Shown: piece after piece, positions 6,145 through 8,754 of the stretch
Layout of the letters: every line of letters starts with the position of its first letter
Position numbering within the stretch: the first letter of the stretch is position 1
Assembly (NCBI GenBank): GCA_905477565.1
Contig: CAJQGO010000242.1
Location: forward strand, 1 to 8,754
Direction: 5' to 3'
Length of the DNA stretch: 8,754 nucleotides
Source: an uncultured Planctomycetota bacterium
Lineage (GTDB): Bacteria; Planctomycetota; Planctomycetia; Pirellulales; UBA1268
Program-made: the position numbers and the translations under genes
Notes under the pieces: generated by a model
Told to the model about the DNA's origin: nothing
The model's input: only the letters and a program-made list of their open reading frames with translations
Database searches by the model: none

Positions 6145-7595
6145 TATGCCTCATTCTGCCCTTCGTACTGATGCGACCGCCTGAGTGTCGCCCAATCAAT
6201 CACGTCACGATCATGACCATGATCATTTAAAGAATCTGACCGCTGTCCCTGTTTCCGCCACGCCGGCCACCACATCAGGACGACGGAGAGGCCTAATGCC
6301 ATGCACCCGTATAATCCGATGCGTTTTCCTGTCATTGCGGATCGTATTGAGAAATTCCATTCAATCGGAAAAAAGGTCGACAAAGAGTATGCCGGCACGG
6401 ATTGAGCGTCATCACCACTTACCTGATCTGGAAACGCTACATCTCCCTGGTCGCTGCGAGCCGCACCATGACCTGCATACCGAGTAATCGTGACCACAGC
6501 ACGACCCCACGGTTCGGTGGCAGGAACCAGTCCTGCAACAAGCGTACGCAGTCTCTCAATTTCAGAACCCGCTGGATCGGCGACATTTTCGTAAATCTCT
6601 TCACGCAAACGATCGAGGTACGTTTCGGGAATCGCCACGGAAACATGGACGACCTGCCCAGCGATCGGCTTGCGTTTCACACCGCCTAGCCCTACCCCGA
6701 CAATTGCAGGCACATTCGCGGCGGCCCTGACATCGCCTCCCGTTTCTTCTTTGCCTTTGACATCTCCAGCGGCCAGCTCAATGGCAGACGCGTTCACCTC
6801 AACGAAAACGCCAGGAATGAAAGCCAACGCCTGCCTAATCTTTGCAGTGACATGATGCTCATACGCGACAGCTCTGGCTCGATCTGGGTCTGTGGTAACA
6901 AATTCAGAATCCGACACGAGGGGGCCATCAAACACCTGCCCGCTTCGCAGATCAGTAAGCGCCACCTGCTCAACACGAAGCCCTGCGATTGAAGAGGCCA
7001 CAAGCACGCGAATAGCCTGAACTCGATGTCGATCCAGTTCTTCGCCTGCCTCTGTCCGAATACTAACACTCGCCGTGTGTTCATCTGTCTTCGCCTCACG
7101 AAACAGCCCCTCTGAATTACTCCCTGAATAAAGCACTGCAGCCTGCTCAATTCCTGGCATTGTCCGAATTACCAGCGACAACTCTTCCTGAGTAGCAACC
7201 CGCACCAACTCTGCCTGGGTCTCCTTACTTCGCCAAGGACTGTCACTCTCAACGGCTCGCCGTAGACTTCCACCGAATTCCGGAGGCAATGCACCTGCGT
7301 CAACAACTGCTCTCAGATAGCTACTCTGCTGACCGCCATTCACATAAAGACGACCATCGACTACGCGATATGAATCAAGACCAGACCGATCAAAGACGGC
7401 TTCGATAACAGCGAGATCAGCCGGGCCGAGAACCGCCCCTGCGAGCAATTCAACTTCGCCAGCCTTCTCCTTCTCAGGAAAATCAATGAACAAGCCGCCA
7501 GCTACTGCAGCAAGCAACAGAAAAAACAGGCCAATTACCTGAATCGGTCGCATACCAGACTGACGTCTTGAACCAGCTTCGATTGCTGCATCCAT
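6144..7595 (-). CDS. fliF: flagellar MS-ring protein FliF (divergent)
   Basis: FliF polymerises into the inner-membrane MS ring, which houses the export gate and carries the FliG rotor. The 483-residue product is shorter than typical FliF (about 530-570). It has a cytoplasmic N-terminus, membrane helix 1 at about 18-37, a first ring-building domain at about 48-108, a second (YscJ/FliF type) at about 120-215 and a third at about 235-375. Membrane helix 2 is near 425-444, and the last 39 residues are cytoplasmic. Diagnostic pieces are 'TQEELSLVIRTMPGIEQAAV' (135-154), 'TASVSIRTEAGEELDRHRVQ' (174-193), 'AIRVLVASSIAGLRVEQVAL' (194-213) and 'HVTAKIRQALAFIPGVFVEV' (248-267). The second membrane helix separates it from the virulence-system lipoprotein SctJ. 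GGAG lies eight bases before the ATG. The tail is rich in His and Asp, and I see no clear FliG-binding motif in it. Confidence 0.88.
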   Translation of the reverse strand: MDAAIEAGSRRQSGMRPIQVIGLFFLLLAAVAGGLFIDFPEKEKAGEVELLAGAVLGPADLAVIEAVFDRSGLDSYRVVDGRLYVNGGQQSSYLRAVVDAGALPPEFGGSLRRAVESDSPWRSKETQAELVRVATQEELSLVIRTMPGIEQAAVLYSGSNSEGLFREAKTDEHTASVSIRTEAGEELDRHRVQAIRVLVASSIAGLRVEQVALTDLRSGQVFDGPLVSDSEFVTTDPDRARAVAYEHHVTAKIRQALAFIPGVFVEVNASAIELAAGDVKGKEETGGDVRAAANVPAIVGVGLGGVKRKPIAGQVVHVSVAIPETYLDRLREEIYENVADPAGSEIERLRTLVAGLVPATEPWGRAVVTITRYAGHGAARSDQGDVAFPDQVSGDDAQSVPAYSLSTFFPIEWNFSIRSAMTGKRIGLYGCMALGLSVVLMWWPAWRKQGQRSDSLNDHGHDRDVIDWATLRRSHQYEGQNEA

Positions 7596-7603
7596 GCAGA
7601 AAT

Positions 7604-7607
7604 CTCC
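7604..7607 (-). promoter_or_regulatory. ribosome binding site of fliF
   Basis: GGAG lies eight bases before the ATG at 7595, within the 32-base gap after the upstream gene. It supports this start, which places a short basic cytoplasmic N-terminus ahead of the first membrane helix. Confidence 0.55.
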
Positions 7608-7627
7608 ATTCCAGAAAGGTGAACTAA

Positions 7628-8164
7628 TTAAGCAGCCATTCGCTGTGAGGCCACCTTCGGGATCCGTAACGTTACCGCCACACCGCCCTCGGCACAGTCA
7701 TCAAGCCGTACATCTCCACGAACCTGATCAAGTAGTTTTTGCTGGACACTTACATGCACGCGACCAACAACACCGCCACCAAGGCCCTGCCGTTCTGCAC
7801 GCGACGGACCACTGTCAGCAATTTCAATCTCGACACAATCCGGATAGTCAACACTTGTAACCAGGACTTCTGCAGTACGTGCCATCGCTGCATTACCAGC
7901 GGCAGCCCGCACCGCCTCTCGGAGCCAAACACTGAGCAACTCTTTCAGAACAGCAACATTGCCATCAAATTTATGATCACGAGGAACATCGACTGCCACA
8001 TGGGGCAATGCTCCCCCCGTATCAGCATGATGCCGCTGCAAACCGCTCACAACGTCTTCTACGATTCCTTGCAAAGCCGCCCCATGGCCCCAATTGTTGG
8101 TGGACTGCAGTGCTTTTACCGATTCCTTCATCATAGAGCCTTTTCTTACTTTGAGCATGTCCAA
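7628..8164 (-). CDS. small protein with a degenerate GHKL/histidine-kinase-type ATPase domain
   Basis: The predicted protein, 178 residues from a TTG at 8164, looks like an isolated HATPase_c domain with no sensor, dimerisation/phosphoacceptor or receiver part. Residues 72-88 align with the N box ('LKELLSVWLREAVRAA'), but Glu83 stands where the Mg-binding Asn is expected. 'VEIEIADSGPS' (101-111) is the G1 box with the Asp but without the second Gly. 'GLGGG' (117-121) is a G2-like turn. 'GGVAVTLRIP' (160-169) is the usual closing strand. ATP binding is therefore doubtful, and a regulatory or partner-binding role is possible (inference). The start is uncertain: the ATGs at 8134 and 8131 have AAAGG upstream, while the TTG and the ATG at 8158 have no clear site. 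It follows the hydrolase-like gene by at most a few dozen bases and precedes fliF by 32, so it is probably part of the flagellar operon. Confidence 0.65.
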   Translation of the reverse strand: MDMLKVRKGSMMKESVKALQSTNNWGHGAALQGIVEDVVSGLQRHHADTGGALPHVAVDVPRDHKFDGNVAVLKELLSVWLREAVRAAAGNAAMARTAEVLVTSVDYPDCVEIEIADSGPSRAERQGLGGGVVGRVHVSVQQKLLDQVRGDVRLDDCAEGGVAVTLRIPKVASQRMAA

Positions 8165-8166
8165 GA

Positions 8167-8754
8167 CTAGACAAGAGCGGTTACTTGGTCATTTGGCACA
8201 CGGCAAACCTCATCCATAATCCATCGATCAATATCACCAACAATATCTGCCAACTGCACCCGGGGAAATCTGCTTTTACTTTTATCTCGGTACACTCGAA
8301 GCGATAAAAGCCCACCAGCAGCATGAAAGAGTCGTAGTGTTTTATCAATATCACGGGCCATCAATGAATCTGCTGCGTTCGCTCTTTCGTCACAGCACAG
8401 CATCATTGGCAACGAGCGAACACACTCAAACTGACCAAGCAAACCTTCATTGACGGGAAACTTACCATTCACTGAAACAACACCGGCAAATGATTCTGGA
8501 TTTTGACATGCCAATCGAAAAGCATTCTCTCCACCTGCCCCAACTCCAATAAGATAAACTCGACGATGATGAACACTGTATCGATCAACCATTGCGTCAA
8601 TCGCCTGAAAGCAACTCTCCGAATCAGACGGAACAGCAGGCAACACCGCAAGATAGTTCCGCAAACTCATTCGCATCATCGTACGACCCAAGTCAAAGGA
8701 AGTATCAGCCGATTGTGGAAGCCAGACAAGCAATGGATAGTCATACCCGGGCTC
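8167..8754 (-). CDS. alpha/beta-hydrolase (carboxylesterase/phospholipase-like) protein, 5' end outside window, catalytic residues missing
   Basis: The frame stays open to the window edge, so the N-terminus is missing; 195 residues are visible, starting 'EPGYDYPLLVWLPQSAD'. This and the following 'RMSLRNYLAVLP' look like the first core strands of an esterase fold, but the usual oxyanion 'HG' after 'LVWL' is replaced by Pro-Gln. 'RRVYLIGVGAGGENAFRLAC' corresponds to the nucleophile elbow, where G-x-S-x-G is expected. Here it reads G-V-G-A-G, so the Ser is replaced by Gly. The family's late catalytic His, normally just before the final amphipathic helix, is not seen: the region reads 'SRFPRVQLADIVGDIDRWIM'. 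It is probably a non-catalytic member of the family. It lies directly upstream of the ATPase-like gene in the same orientation, so a link to flagella is possible but unproven. A TTG at 8733 could be taken as a start, but the homologous strand extends upstream of it. Confidence 0.6.
   Translation of the reverse strand, partial: EPGYDYPLLVWLPQSADTSFDLGRTMMRMSLRNYLAVLPAVPSDSESCFQAIDAMVDRYSVHHRRVYLIGVGAGGENAFRLACQNPESFAGVVSVNGKFPVNEGLLGQFECVRSLPMMLCCDERANAADSLMARDIDKTLRLFHAAGGLLSLRVYRDKSKSRFPRVQLADIVGDIDRWIMDEVCRVPNDQVTALV

Noticed and set aside
2718..7595. A virulence-type (injectisome) secretion system
   Set aside because: FliO is specific to flagella, FliF has the second membrane helix and third ring domain that SctJ lacks, and no needle, translocon or effector gene is present.

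Overview
The window reads as the chromosome of a flagellated, Gram-negative-type bacterium. A planctomycete is the best guess. The guess rests on the style of the proteins: a divergent HolA, an animal-like PurB, a divergent FliF, and a hydrolase-like protein carrying a 'LRNYLAVLP'-type strand. No rRNA or other phylogenetic marker is present, so the assignment is an inference. Base composition looks even across the window, and I see no mobile element, CRISPR array, tRNA or rRNA. Coding density is very high, and the only non-coding stretch over 60 bases is the first 123.

Left part, + strand (1-2712): a short leader with a possible sigma70-type promoter and a strong ribosome binding site is followed by two housekeeping genes only about a dozen bases apart. 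They encode the delta subunit of the DNA polymerase III clamp loader (holA) and adenylosuccinate lyase (purB). The lyase resembles animal ADSL more than the enzymes of Bacillus or E. coli.

Right part, - strand (8754 down to 2718): one tightly packed gene series. In transcription order it holds an alpha/beta-hydrolase-like protein cut by the window edge, a small protein with a degenerate GHKL/HATPase fold, fliF (MS ring), fliO, fliP, fliQ, fliR and flhB. Gaps are 58 bases or less, and fliF/fliO and fliO/fliP share one base at their stop/start codons. The last six genes build the base of the flagellar rod and its type III export gate. FliF forms the ring that houses the gate, FliO helps assemble FliP, FliP-FliQ-FliR make the core pore, and FlhB wraps the pore and normally controls the substrate switch.

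The most striking point is flhB. From its well-supported GTG start it encodes only 236 residues: the four-helix membrane domain and the beginning of the linker. It then stops five bases before the converging purB stop. The whole cytoplasmic autocleaving domain, including the NPTH site, is absent and is not hidden in another frame. The two genes ahead of fliF also look like pseudoenzymes: the hydrolase lacks the nucleophile Ser and a catalytic His, and the ATPase-like protein lacks the N-box Asn and part of the G1 box. FliF is somewhat short, with a cytoplasmic tail in which I cannot recognise a FliG-binding motif. Together these suggest a lineage-specific variant of the flagellar export apparatus rather than a broken one, because all the frames are otherwise intact.
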